Origin: Siphonodentalium dalli
Taxonomy: Eukaryota; Mollusca; Scaphopoda; Gadilida; Siphonodentaliidae
Direction: 5' to 3'
DNA length: 64,000 nucleotides
Assembly: GCA_032622095.1 (NCBI GenBank)
Contig: CP136063.1
Location: 80,019,980-80,083,979, forward strand
In this document: positions 1 through 11,879 of the stretch, one piece after another
Layout of the letters: each line of letters begins with the position of its first letter
Position numbering within the stretch: position 1 is the first letter of the stretch
Notes under the pieces: generated by a model
Told to the model about the DNA's origin: nothing
What the model saw: the letters and a program-made list of their open reading frames with translations, nothing else
Database searches by the model: none
Position numbers and translations under genes: made by a program

Positions 1-599
1 GACAGAGCTATAATATTTGTTGTCATAATTTGGCAGTGAAATGTCAAATTGGCATTTTGAGATTGTTTTTATACAACATATCCATAAAATTCTAAATCAA
101 CGTCCGATAACGTATTAAGCAGTTTTATAATGCAACAGGAATGTACACAAACTGGAAGAAAACAACATTGTGTCTGAAATGGCTGTAATTTGGTGATAAG
201 ATTGCATTTTGTGATTTTTCCTACCCCTATACCAACGTTAAAATTTGGAGTCATTTTCCTGAAAAATGAAAGAAATCTAGTGACATACTATGCCATAACC
301 AATGTAAGGCTAATTTTTTATCACTTAAGTGTTGTGGGAGGAAAGTTCAAATAATTTTACACATTAAAACACCCATTGTTTTTGTTTTTATGGCCCAAAT
401 CCTTTTAGAATGGACAAAAATGCCTCAAACTGGCATCTTTGGAAACAAGCTAAGACTAAGTATTCAAAGGGCCATAAGTTTATTTTCTTAAATAATGTCC
501 TGTTACTACCTTAACAATTTGTTCTATCCAACATACTTAAAAGGTTATAAGAAACGCATGGCATATGGGTATTAAATTATTGAGTTACATGACCTCAAA

Positions 600-1145
600 T
601 ATTGCATTTCATCACACACGTTCAGTGTCAGAGGCAAAATTGGCTAAGTCCATACAATGGAACACACATTTTGTTTGAGAATATAATCTTCTTCTTAATT
701 ATTGATGCACATATTAATCATATTTTGGGTTTAATCTAGTGAGGAAATTACTAAAACAGTGAAAAATCCCTTCAGTTTGCTCTAGTTTTTTTTAATAATT
801 AATCATAAATAAGGCATTTTGGCTCATTCTTCGAAAGTGAGGCCCCGAAAATGGGCCGAAATCAGGTAAACTTGCATTTTTGAAGGCACACAACTCGAAA
901 AATACGTAATGAATCTGGGACTGGTTTTCAGTACTGGGTTCAGGAAACTGAGGACGACACAATACACATCCTATTTGTAGGATTTGTGAATTTGATTGTT
1001 TTTATAAACATCCATGAAAATCCATAAAATGATGATTTGACCAAATTTCCCCAAATTTATTTCACGAAATTCACCAATTTCCCTTTTTCCGATTTTTGCC
1101 GATTTTTAGTATGTTGTTTATGAAGGGTTTATGTACTTACCCTAG
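600..1145. repeat. Inverted repeat arm J1
   Basis: This stretch is the reverse complement, with divergence, of 8097-9085. Matching blocks include the 'cacacgttcag...gtcagaggcaaaattgg' region near 616-645, the 'tcttcttaatta' block near 688, and 'tatgttgtttatgaagggttt' near 1110. The two arms lie about 7 kb apart in opposite orientation. No coding sequence is visible in either. The arms may belong to one dispersed repeat family that inserted twice, rather than to one long element. Similarity weakens to the left of 600. Positions 1-600 hold no other feature I can support. Confidence 0.6.
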
Positions 1146-1852
1146 CAAAAAAAAATTCTGTTGCAATTAGTTCCGGGTTTGGCATTTTTTCTCATAAATG
1201 CACTGGACTAAAATGTCGTGGGGATCGAGAGACCTCGGAGAGAAGCTTCAAAACAAATCGATTATAATGCGTTAAAGGGGTACTGTACCCAAGATGTTGT
1301 TGTTGGTTTCTATAATCCCCGAGTCGGAGAATAAGGTAACAACTTTTCCATTTTTTGAAAGTCTGTTGAGTACGAAGTATTGTTACGGATGGCAAATTTA
1401 CCGGAATGCAAAAATACAAATTGTCGTTGTCGAGTAATTTTTGTACAGTTTTCAACCAAATGAATCAAATAAACATTATATTATATGCTTAGCAGTCCCA
1501 TATACTCATTTAAGTTAGTGTATGGTCACTAGTCAATGAGTGGCTTGGGTTCTCCCCGTATAAGCATAATGTTTCAAACGATCGTGTGTGCAATTGTTTT
1601 ATTAATCCAGTATCCCTCAATTATAATTTAATTACGTTTTGTACACGGAAATTCCAATTTTAAGAGACGCCATTTTATGGCTGGAGCCATAAAATCAATT
1701 TATATTAAATTATTAACTTTTAAATTATTAAATTTTAAGATAGCCTATTAACCTGAGCGTTTACAGAATACATCTTCGACTCAAATTACTTATATTTCTA
1801 TATAGTATCGATAATCACAACCCAAAAGGGTTGTTTTACGGTATTGCGTATG

Positions 1853-1860
1853 TGACGTCA
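1853..1860. promoter_or_regulatory. Perfect CRE-type palindrome TGACGTCA
   Basis: A full consensus CREB/ATF site. It has no supporting promoter features or gene next to it, so function is unproven and chance occurrence in 64 kb is quite possible. Confidence 0.3.
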
Positions 1861-2064
1861 GTAATTTCTATACCCCATCAACATGAAAAAATTGTTTTTA
1901 CATCCGGGCGATTCAGACCTATGGGGCCCTATGGTGGCCGCCATGTTGGAATAGAATTGACAAATTAATAAAACGAATTTATTTTACTTCTTCGATCAGC
2001 CTCCCATAGCAACACTATTAAATTTGAAACACAAAATCAACCTTATTCAAAATTAAATGCTTAA

Positions 2065-2608
2065 TGCAGGGGGGGGTGAAAAAATAATTCCGGCACGTAT
2101 GCCGGGGTGGGTGGGTGGTCAAAGCCACCAACAAGCAATTTTTTCCGCAACTAAAAAAAAAAATTCCTGCTTGTTTTTTAGTGTTTTGGCAATGAGTTTG
2201 GCTTCAAAACCACTTTGGATGAGAGAAATAATGTAATTCTAACTGTAAACTGACTGCAGGCAGTTATTGTGTTGTATTTTGTTGCAAATTTTCAAATCCA
2301 AGATGGCCGCTGGCAGCCATGTTTTTTTGGCCGAATGACCTCAAAATGACTCATTCCTATTTACATGTCCATGTTAACATCCATGATAAATAGTATGCAC
2401 AGAAATTCATATACAGCTGTTTACAGTGAATTTCCCCCCGCAAATCTCTGTTTTAGTGTTAAAAGGGGGGTGGGTGTCAAAAAATGGTCGGAAAAAACTG
2501 CCGAAAACGGAAAAAAATTTGGCGGTGGGGGTGGGTGGGTACAAAAAATGATCGAAAGGGAAAAAATGCCATACGTGCCTGAATTATTTTTCCGACCCCC
2601 CCCCCTGC
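2065..2608. mobile_element. TTAA-flanked MITE, family V
   Basis: The ends are inverted repeats: the left starts TGCAGGGGGGGG and runs into a 'aataattccggcacgtatg' block; the right carries the complement 'catacgtgcctgaattatt' and ends CCCCCTGC. TTAA flanks both ends (2061-2064 and 2609-2612). It contains the word AAGATGGCCGC near 2302 and no plausible protein. Short open frames across it are read-through of G/C-rich repeats. It is non-autonomous, and the transposase class is inferred only from the TTAA target. Confidence 0.6.
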
Positions 2609-2685
2609 TTAATGTGGATTTAGCTGACACGGGCGCATAGCATTCGGCAAACCTCGCCAGATTCCGTACCGTTAAAGTTTGAATA

Positions 2686-2731
2686 TTACGTCACCTGGCA
2701 GGCCATAGCAACGTTGGAAATGATGACGTAA
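2686..2731. promoter_or_regulatory. Inverted pair of TTACGTCA / TGACGTAA bZIP sites
   Basis: TTACGTCA (2686-2693) and its exact complement TGACGTAA (2724-2731) face each other 30 bp apart, followed by 'aaaatggtggcgctctctt'. The surrounding 2640-2900 is less AT-rich than its neighbours and could be a promoter with a non-coding first exon downstream. A GTGAGT donor-like site lies at 3655. No transcript start or coding exon can be shown. Confidence 0.25.
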
Positions 2732-2739
2732 TTTCTTTA

Positions 2740-4530
2740 CAAAATGGTGGCGCTCTCTTATTTGCGAAATTTGAAATTGAATTGCTTGTTATTGTTATCG
2801 CTCGTATTTTAAATGTACAACGGCATCACAGCACGTAAGCGTTAAGAACAAACGATAAAGCACAAGCGAAGATAGCACAACGAGCCCATTACTGGAATGA
2901 CTTTAGAGTCAAAGCAGTCAAAAGAAGAAGAACAACAACAACACTAGTCACTAGTAGTAGTAGTAGAACTTGTTTTGAACTTGGAAGTTTAAAAGTGAAA
3001 ATCAGTCATTCGGAAAGAAACTCAATGACGAATCTGTGACTGACAAAAATATGAAAATGAAGGTCACTGGGGTGAATTGTGGACTGGTCTGTGCAGACTG
3101 ATCACCACGGCGATTTGACTTGTTCTGTTATTGTTCAATTTTAAGTCTGTTTTCACCTGGACTGGACACTGGTTAGACTTAGACTTAAACTTAGAGTTGC
3201 AACTGCAAGCGGCAAATTGTTCAGTCTACTAACTAACTACTTCTCTAAATAGTAAATTTAATTGTTAATATACCAAACACTGTCAGGTCAAGCCTCAATT
3301 TGGGTCAAGGAAATCAGAAAATGGACATTTTAGAGCTGACTGATTTACTCATTTACTCAGTATAGACAGTATAGTTCAGTCATGAACCGTTGAACGTAGC
3401 ACGTAGCTGGAACTTGTGGAAGCAGTATCCAGTGAAAGCGGTCATGTGGCCTTCTAATCTAATAATATTAGGATTGTATTTAGTCAATTTAGTAATTACA
3501 GATTAGTAAATTTAGTTATCAACGACTTCAGGCTCAGCCTCACCCACTCACGGTGAATGTGACTCAGGTCAAAATTCAATTCTAGCCATCTACAGAGCAG
3601 TCAACACACAGATGTAACAAACATGTAAAGCCCAGTGAATTGGTGACTAACAAAGTGAGTCGTTTATCTTCTTGTTGAGTGAAGGAAAAGAAGAACATCT
3701 CCCAATCCCACTTGGCCTTAGCACACTGCAGAGTTCATGCAGTGACTGGTGAGAGGATATGCTTCTGGGCCAACTTTCCATCTGTGTGTATGAATTCTGT
3801 TTCATGTGATGGACACATCAAGTTAAATATAATAATTATAATGCATGGTGATTAGTTTTAGCATTCTCACATATTAAATAATTCATGATTTTAACACTGT
3901 GTTCTCGATTTAAACCTTAAGCATTAAGCGGGAGCTTGACCAGCATGGCTAGCATATATATTAACGAGTGGCTATTTGTGGAAAAATTATTAAATATAGC
4001 CCTGCGTACTTGCTATTGTCGACTTGACACATTGGGATTGGAATAATATGTATGCTAAATATAATAATTCCAGGCGAACTTAGTTGAACTGTCACGACCT
4101 TCTTGTTATACATGTACATGACTAATGAGGCAATCGTATAAATGTTTAATCTAGTAGCATTTTCTCAGACCATGCCATGAATATCTATGTATCTATATGC
4201 CCATCAAGAATGATATATTCCACCAGTACAAAGTTTTTGCTGTTGCGATAGGGAAGTAACTAGTACAGTTAATAAATTATGAAGTACCTTTCATTAATAA
4301 TGTGTGTCATAGAATGTGAAGATACAACTTTGAAATGGCAAGATTTAAATGACTTTGTGGTGGATTTTCCTTTGCGTCCCTCATACTAATGTCATTCCTC
4401 CTGGGCAATTATTAAAATGTTTATATACTATCAGATGCCTAACAATAGTGTCAGAATGTGCCGCATGATTAGTAATTTCAGATAAAATTCTCAACGATCA
4501 TTAAGTTTTTTCGCATAGAGACATATATAG
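2740..4530. other. No gene seen; possible untranslated or promoter-proximal DNA
   Basis: No reading frame or repeat family recognised elsewhere in the window is found here. A short (agt)n microsatellite sits near 2948-2966. Several 'gtgact'/'tcagtc' words recur loosely between 2900 and 3650. Nothing else is supportable. Confidence 0.4.
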
Positions 4531-4536
4531 AATTAA

Positions 4537-5031
4537 AGGCACGTGTGCGGCCTTAATTGTCGAAAATATTCATATTTGTTCCAAACACCGTAAACAGAAA
4601 AACATTAAAACGCATACAGTTCCGTTCATATATACCATGACCATCGCGTAAACAGCATGTTATAATAAAAACCTACTATATTTGACATAAGCAAGAGTCT
4701 GATTGTGTTACAGAAGACAGCACAATGCTACTGGCTAATCACACACAAATGGCATAAACGCTCTTTATTAGTTCCATATCAGGTATTCACCAACAAAGAA
4801 CGCTCTTTATGTTTACCATCATAATATAAACAAACACCAGAAAGGTAACTTTTATGCTTTTGTTTACATAACAATGGTCAAACAAATGACCATAACATAC
4901 TGTTTATGCGATATTTCTTATTTGTATACGGACAAAGTCTATCTACATTTTGATGTTCTTTCTGTTTGTGGCGGTTTTTGACGGGTGGAAATATTTTCAC
5001 AGGATACCCACCGCCAAGGCCAACCGTGTCT
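4537..5031. mobile_element. TTAA-flanked MITE, family F, copy 1
   Basis: Termini AGGCACGTGTGCGGCC and ...GGCCAACCGTGTCT form imperfect inverted repeats, flanked by TTAA at 4533-4536 and 5032-5035. The interior aligns with 51705-52615 over its whole length: shared 'aacgctcttta', 'cttttgtttacataacaa', 'tttctgttt...ggcggtttttga' and 'ataCCCACCGCCAA' blocks. The TTAAAGG start recalls the T2-type MITEs described from Xenopus (Kolobok-like); that affiliation is inference. Confidence 0.7.
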
Positions 5032-5579
5032 TTAAATTGAAATAGAATTAAATTTCAATCAATATTGTTAATTTCAGTCTAGGTCTCCGCTATCACTATT
5101 ATTGACCATCACAATGCTTAGACATCTGAGAGTACGATATAAGCTCACAAAAGTCATGAACAAGCATGCAATCTCGAGCTGGGATCACCCTTAATACTTG
5201 TTTCTCATCATCTACTTCACAGAAGGGGTCACCCCTAAGTAGTAACCGTATAGGAAACACACCGAACATACCACTATGACATCAGTTTGTTTGATCTAAA
5301 TTATTTAGCCCCAAAACAATAGTCATTTGGCAAATTATCTCATTCCTTTTCGAAGTGCCTGTCATCTACTGAAGTTGGATCCTACCAGGGCCATAAATTA
5401 TGTCTCATTGAGTCATTGTGTCCCATCCATGTAAATCGCTGAAAGTCAAGCATACATAAACGTTACCTCTATAAATAAATCAGATGTGGCTATGTGAAAT
5501 ATGCATTAAATCCCCGTTTTCATAAAAATGTATTCAGTATTATATGTAAATTTATCCAATAAAGATATTTTTCCCTTGA

Positions 5580-6031
5580 AGGTCCTCAATCCGAATCAAT
5601 AGTCCCCATATCATCAGATTCCAACAACAAGAATTTTTTTTGAAATGCCGCTTCAGTTGACAGAATTAATTGCTCGAAAATAATGCTAACTGCAGTCAAT
5701 TATGGCATAAAATTGACAAAAACCTGTAATTTATCAACTTTTTGCTCAACGAATATTGCTGGTTTGTCAAACATCTGACACACACAAAAAAAAAACTCAG
5801 TTGATTTTAGAGTTATCCATCTCCATCTGCAATTTGGTCAGAGAAAGTATTCTTGTCTGCTGTTTGCTGGGCCACGTGAAATTAAAATGATAGATTTTAA
5901 AAATCGGTATCTGATCACTCTGAGCTTTGATGTTGTGGGTTCCTCGACTTGAATCAAATATTTTTCACCTCTGAAGTCAAGGAAATAGTAATCTGCGCTG
6001 ATCTGCGAGGGTTAATTCGGATTGAGTACCT
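5580..6031. mobile_element. TTAA-type MITE, family C, copy 1
   Basis: The left end AGGTCCTCAATCCGAAT and right end ATTCGGATTGAGTACCT are inverted repeats. The right flank is TTAA (6032-6035); the left flank is the one-base variant TTGA (5576-5579). Internal family words include 'agttatccat', 'ctctgagctttga' and 'caaggaaatagtaat'. No protein is encoded. Confidence 0.65.
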
Positions 6032-6574
6032 TTAAAATTGCAAAAATTAAATAAAATAATTTTGCCTTGAAAATTGGTTGCTTGGCCAGATTCAACCTTC
6101 ACCTGCCGATTGCATTTTGAAGAAATATAGTAACATGTGCTATATGGCTAATATCTCTTGACTGGCGCCATGGATATTGGTCTGGAAATTAGAGAAATGT
6201 TAGAGGCAATATCTCACTCTGACCCATGTCTAACTGTGGCCCACATTCCTCTATATCTGGGGCTGCAACATATTCTCGTGCAAATAGGTTTATTTGTACC
6301 TAAATATTCACATATGTTCATATTTTTTTAATTTATTTAAATTTGTTTAAATAAAAATTTAGAAAAACTAACGGCATTATTCACTCTGCCAGGGCACCCC
6401 GAGTCACCACACCAAATTTCGCTGAAATCTGAGCACCATTATTAACAAAGACATGTTGGTCTCAACTTTACTCCAGTCTTATATTATTATATATGTATAT
6501 ATAAACAGTCCCATGAAACATGTATACATTTATTGATGGACGTGTCATGGGCTCTTCATACAGGATCAGGTTCA

Positions 6575-7125
6575 TTATTCCGAAGGTTCCATATTCCGAA
6601 GGGTCGCTATCCCAAAGGTTCTTATTAAGAAGGTTCGCTATTCTGAAGGTATGCTATTCTGGGCGTATTTAACCAGAAAAGATGGACAACTCTAATACCA
6701 AGTAGTTATTATTACCACGATTTTACAGTTATCCATCTTTATCTGGAAGACCGCCCGTTTTGACCTCGTCCTGGCACGATTAGGCCCAGAACAATAAAAA
6801 TAGCAAACTGCAAAGATCGATATCTAATTACTCTGAGCTTTGATGGGTGGGTTCGACACTAATCAAATATTTTTTTTCCCACCGAAGCCAAAGAAAGAGT
6901 AATTTAACAGCGTCTTATCGGATTGAGTGCCTTTAAGTTATTTCCTTCATAAAAAGAGTCTTATGATAAAGAACCCTCTCAATACTTTAGAATATAGATA
7001 ATAGAAAGACACTTCAAAAATAACAAGTTATAAAAACCTTCTGAATATTGAGGAATATAGAGAACCTTGTGAATAGCGAAACTTCGGTATAATGAACCTT
7101 GGGAATAGCGAACCTTTGGAAATAG
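6575..7125. repeat. Minisatellite of ~17 bp units in opposite orientations around a family C remnant
   Basis: At 6575-6660 units of the form 'gaaggttcgctattc' repeat. At 7030-7125 their complement ('gaatagcgaacctt') repeats. Between them, 6690-6932 is the right half of a family C MITE ending ATCGGATTGAGTGCCT before TTAA at 6933-6936. A 'cccatgaaacat...tagatggacgt' block also recurs on both sides (near 6510 and 7205). Confidence 0.5.
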
Positions 7126-7314
7126 AGTGACATGTCCCCGTCCTACGGCCCATACGCACTGGCGTGATCGTATATCCCAAGTTGGCCAGAAATACAGGCA
7201 CTCCTATGAAACATACATTTATCATTTTATAGATGGACGTACGTGTTTTTGGGTTGTCCATACGTACTGACGTAATCATATTAGATCGTTGTTATCACCG
7301 GGAATTTATTGAAA

Positions 7315-8070
7315 ATGGCGTACAGTACCCCTTTAAACAAAGGAAAATTTCCCTTCATCGGCGCGAGTGGTGTATTAGGTGGCGGCGATAGCGCAAATTC
7401 TCCAAGAACGAAGCCAGACGATGAACAGAAGCTAGGCTTTAGCCCGTCATCTCCGATCAAGACGGACCCTGGTATTTTCGACAACACAATAGAAGTTGAC
7501 GCTACGGAAGACCAGGATATCGACGACGAAATAATAAAGTTGAAGGTCGAGCTGGCACAGGCAAATAAAGTCCGGGAAAAAGAGAGAAAGCTGATCGAAT
7601 TGAGGCGTTTGAAGAGTGAAATTGATGTCACGAGATCGGAGACATCGAGATTGAGAGGTGAGACTTTAGATGCACACGTAACTGACATTTTACACCGGTC
7701 AGTTCCTGGTTTGGACTTCACGAAATACAAAAATGGTGAAAACAAAAGCGGTGGCACTTGCAGACATGGTGACATAGGTGCTAGTGGTATTGATAAACTT
7801 CAAGGCAAAAATGCCAAAACTGACTTAAAATTGTTGAGAAACTGTGAAAAATTTTCAAATTATGTGGACTCCATGAAATATCTCTCTAATTTGGGGAATA
7901 GTTCAGATTCTGGGTCCGATAATGAAGTAGAACCTGGGGCTGAAAAGCAAAGAAAAAAGTCTATTCGGTTAAGATCCGGAATAGAAGCCAAGGCTAGTGA
8001 CAAAGTTCGTTTCCCCCAGATTTTCCCCCATTCTTCTTTGCAACATGAATATGTGGGAACAAATATTTGA
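7315..8070 (+). CDS. Gag-like retroelement protein, short intact frame
   Basis: An uninterrupted frame of 251 codons starting at ATG 7315. The N-terminal ~70 residues are Ser/Pro/Gly-rich. Residues ~75-115 form a charged, probably coiled-coil stretch (VELAQANKVREKERKLIELR). The C-terminal end carries an 'RSGIEAKASDKVRFPQIFPH' motif, followed by 'HEYVG'. That last block resembles capsid/gag-like proteins of invertebrate retroelements, in my recollection followed by a further conserved segment. Here the frame stops at once and 8097 onward is unrelated inverted-repeat DNA, so the copy is probably truncated at its 3' end. No pol domains follow. The base composition is clearly more coding-like than its surroundings. 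It could also be a domesticated gene or a first exon. Family assignment is tentative. Confidence 0.5.
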   Translation: MAYSTPLNKGKFPFIGASGVLGGGDSANSPRTKPDDEQKLGFSPSSPIKTDPGIFDNTIEVDATEDQDIDDEIIKLKVELAQANKVREKERKLIELRRLKSEIDVTRSETSRLRGETLDAHVTDILHRSVPGLDFTKYKNGENKSGGTCRHGDIGASGIDKLQGKNAKTDLKLLRNCEKFSNYVDSMKYLSNLGNSSDSGSDNEVEPGAEKQRKKSIRLRSGIEAKASDKVRFPQIFPHSSLQHEYVGTNI

Positions 8071-8096
8071 GCTTGAGCATAAATAAATAATAAATG

Positions 8097-9085
8097 TGTA
8101 AAGGGCCTCCAATACAGAAACCCTCCATAAACAACAAACTCAATATCAGCAAAATCGAAAAAACAGAAAATAGGTGAATTTTGTGATAAAAATTTGGGAA
8201 AATTTGCTGAAATCATCAATTTATGGATATTCATGGATGTGTATACAAAAATAAAATTCATATGTCATACAAATATCATGCCTCTTTTGTCAAACTCAAT
8301 TTGCTGAATCCAGAACTGAAAACCGTTCCCAGATTCGTTAAGTATTTTTCGAATTGTATGCCTTCAAATACGTGTTTGCCTCAATTTTGCAGAATTAATT
8401 ATTATAATATTAATGATTCAATGAGCCAAATACCATATCTTATGGTTAATTATTTAAAATACTACAGCAACTTGAAACTGGGCGTTTTTTTCAGTGTTTT
8501 AGGCCAAAATTAATAAATTATTTGTTTGTCCACACCCCTACCCAAACATTTTCAGGTGGGTAGGTAGGTAGGGATTTTTTTTTTTTGCAAGGTGGAATGG
8601 CATATTAAGGGTCCCCTCCATGGTGCAGGCCGAGGGTATCAATATTAATAAATAGTCAGGGATTAATTTGATAAAAAATAAAAAATTTAATAGTTGGAAA
8701 AACACAAGAACAATAAATAATTATGCTGTTCAGTCACAGTTGCTGGAGTTTCTGACCGAAAATGAGCTTCTCAGACAACATACCACTACCGAAAAAAAAA
8801 ATTAAATTTAAAAAAAAAAAAAAAAATTCTCAATCTTAATAAAAGAATTTCCAGTCGGCCGTTAAAAACGAGTCGGTCGGGGCGAGGACAAACAAATACC
8901 TTTTTAATTATGGCCTTAGTAATGTAATTATTACAACATTAGATGGAAACAAAATATATTAATATGCGCATCTGTGATTAAGAAGAAAATTATATTCTAA
9001 AATAAAATTATAACAATGGTAATTGGTATGGACTTGGCCAAAATTGCCTCCGAGTCTGACACAGAAGTTCGAACTGTGTGATGAA
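8097..9085. repeat. Inverted repeat arm J2, interrupted by MITE W
   Basis: Complementary to J1 (600-1145). The homology is broken by the TA-flanked element at 8521-8896, which is absent from J1, showing that W inserted into this copy. Homology fades beyond about 9085. Confidence 0.55.
8521..8896. mobile_element. TA-flanked MITE W
   Basis: Ends TTTGTTTGTCC and GGACAAACAAA are exact inverted repeats that continue into a looser 'CACACCCCTACC / CGGTCGGGGCGAG' match. TA lies on both sides (8519-8520, 8897-8898), the target signature of Tc1/mariner-type elements. The interior holds poly-T and poly-A tracts and no protein. The related arm J1 lacks the insertion. Confidence 0.6.
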
Positions 9086-9089
9086 AACG

Positions 9090-9850
9090 TTCAGAATCGA
9101 CAATCGAATCATGATTCATATATCTCGAAACAGCGCACAACTCTATGATATTATATACTTTTTCATTTAAGTGCAATAATGCCGTTTTAGCGTTTCTAAA
9201 TTTCCAAAACTGTCGAAAATGTAAATTTGTAAAACGCAAGGTAACGTAACAAAAATATACGCAAAGTAGTCAAGTACGTATATTGAGCATGACAAAGGGG
9301 GGACAGTTTCAACAAAACAGACTATTGATGATGTAGTAAAAGTCTAGACTTGATTGCTTTGATTTATGCCGCGGTGTGCGTGCAGCCGGAACGTCACTGA
9401 CTCGCAACCTTTCATGTAAGGCCGCCAAAGGAAATTGGCATCGAATGTGTAGCAAGTGATTCGCAGACTGACACAGAGTTTAGTTATTGGTTTCATGTCT
9501 AGAAAAGCCGCCAGTTATCAAACGGGCATGTGTTCTGGGGTATATGAATACACAATCAACTGTCCAAATTGCTTCTTATTACTTACTCTCGTTACTTAAA
9601 CTTCCGTATATGATTTTGGCAACATTTACACGGAGTACTACGATGATAGTAAGATCGTTATCAAAAGTACGGTTGTCCGGTTGTGGCCTCCTCCAACCGG
9701 TTGACACGCGTAACCGAATCGTAACCGGATATCCGGACAACCGTCCCAGCACTACCTTTCAGTCAGAAAACCTGAACCAAACACCCTCTATAGAGGGAAA
9801 TTTTTCAACTGGGGGCCATTTGAGTTGAAAACATCAGTCAAACACCCCTT
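9090..9850. other. No gene recognised
   Basis: A 113-codon frame at 9487-9828 contains 'gtccggttgtggcc...ggatatccggacaac', an imperfect inverted repeat (9675-9742), and shows no recognisable domain. I treat it as non-coding. Confidence 0.4.
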
Positions 9851-9854
9851 TGAT

Positions 9855-10870
9855 GGGTGGGGGGGGGGGGTATCCTGACCTGGACATCTTCCCCCCACCC
9901 CAAACCCTGACTCTAAAAACTTTTTCTCAGAAGAAGTTACTTTCTCGCTGTTTCATGACTATATAAAGCAAAATAAGCAATAAAACCATACAATGATTTT
10001 TTTGTCATGTAGGTGCTGGGTGTGGGGGAAGATATCCTGACCTGGACATCTTCCCCCCACCCCAAACCCTGACGCAAACAACTTTTTCTTGGAAGAATTT
10101 AGTTTCTCGCTGTTTCATGACTATATAAAGCAAAATAAACAATAAAACCATACAATGATTTTTTTGTCATGTAGGTGCTGGGAGGGGGGGGGGGGAAATA
10201 TCCTGACCTGGACATCTCCCCCCCCCCCCCCCCCCCCCCCACCACCCCAAACCCTGACTCAAACAACTTTTTCTCGGAAGAAGTTAATTTCTCGCTGTTT
10301 CATGAATATATAAAGCAAAATAAGCGATAAAACCATAAGATGATTTTTTTCTCATGTAGGTGCTGGGTGGGGGGGAAATATCCTGACCTGGACATTCCCC
10401 CCCCCCCCCCCCCCCCCCCCCCACCACCCCAAACCCTGACTCAAACAACTTTTTCTCGGAAGAAGTTAATTTCTTGCTGTTTCATGACTATATAAAGCAA
10501 AATAAGCGATAAAACCATAAGATAATGTTTTTGTCATGTAGGTGCTGGTGGGGGGGGGGGGGTGGGGGGGAGATCTCCTGACCTGGACATTTCACCCCCC
10601 CCCCCCACCCCAAACCCTGACAAAACAGAAGAAAAAAAATGACCTGGGGACCTGGACATTTCACCCCCCCCCCCCCCCCCCCACCCCAAACCCTGACTCA
10701 AACAACTTTTTCTCAGAAGAAGTTAATTTCATCGCCGTTTCATGACTATATAAAGTAAAATAAGCGAGAAAACTATAAGATGATTTTTTTGTCATGTTGG
10801 TGCTGGGGGGGGGGGGGGGGAGATATCCTGACCTGGACATCTTCCCCCCACCCCAAACCCTGACTTTTTA
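9855..10870. repeat. Satellite array with paired poly-G and poly-C tracts
   Basis: Six units mark their phase by 'tatcctgacctggacat' at 9871, 10033, 10199, 10379, 10573 and 10823, spaced about 162, 166, 180, 194 and 250 bp. In each unit a G-run precedes this core and a C-run follows it. The rest of the unit reads 'aaaccctgactcaaacaact...tttcatgactatataaagcaaaataagc'. Unit length varies mainly with tract length. Short frames rich in Gly or Pro through the tracts are not genes. Confidence 0.85.
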
Positions 10871-10889
10871 TCAGAAGACTTGGACATTT

Positions 10890-11255
10890 GAAAAAATTAA
10901 ATTAAATAAAAAAAAAATTAAATCTCCAAAGTCATTTCTGGCCATTTCAGGATCAAACAATTAAATGTGTGAAAAAAAAAAAATTTGTCACTTGAAAAAG
11001 CAAAATATTTTAATAATAAAAAAAACCATTATTTAAAAATATGTTTTTTTTTTGCCATTTCAGGATCAAACTATGAAAAGTGTGAACAAAATAATTTGTC
11101 ACTTGAGAAAACAAAAAATAATATTACTATATCTCAAAAAACAATTTTCTGGCCATTTCAGCGTCAAATGCTTGAAATTATTTTTAGTCATATATGTGGG
11201 AGGGGGAAGATATCCAGGGTGGGGGGGGGGGGGGAGATATCATCACATTTCTAAA
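10890..11255. repeat. Tandem 'gccatttcaggatcaaa' repeat, ~3 units
   Basis: The words 'ggccatttcaggatcaaa' (near 10940, 11056, 11153 with 'gcgtcaaa') and 'atttgtcacttga(g/a)aaa' recur at ~100-115 bp. The array ends in a G-run followed by 'agatatcatcaca', similar to the neighbouring satellite. Confidence 0.6.
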
Positions 11256-11879
11256 TACTAGATCACATTTCTAAGATTTTCAGCATTCTCTTGACATTTT
11301 ATAACTTTTGAGGTTGCAAAAATTTTGCCTGTCATTTTCAAAGGGAAAAATCAGTCAAAAATGTTTAATTATCCGGAATAATCATTTCTCACACATTTTT
11401 CTGACCCGCATCTACGTCTGGTTTGAAAAATTCACATATTTCCATATTATTTGTGTATTTATCTGCTGAAATAATTTGAACATTGCCCAGAAATTGGCAA
11501 ATTTCATCTCATACATGGCCTATTTTGTTCATTTTTGCTGAAATATTCATCAGAGACACTCTGCGGAATTCTCATTGTTAATATTTGGTGTTATTACCAA
11601 CTGACAATAACTGTCAGTTTTTTCAACCATAAATTGCACTTTTTGCCTCATTGCCTTAATAACTCTTTTTCAGATATTCCTGTGCTACCACAAACGGTGT
11701 TGCGATTTGGTGGCTTGCAAGTTATTTGCAGGATACCAATTTAATATTTTCATGGTACCAAAACCGGTGTTGCAAATATTTTGTTTGTGTGCTTATAAAG
11801 ACCAAGAAACAGATTGACAGAATATCTTTCACCGGACATAGATCTGACTGTTCAATCAGGTCAGTGAGGTCACGCCATG

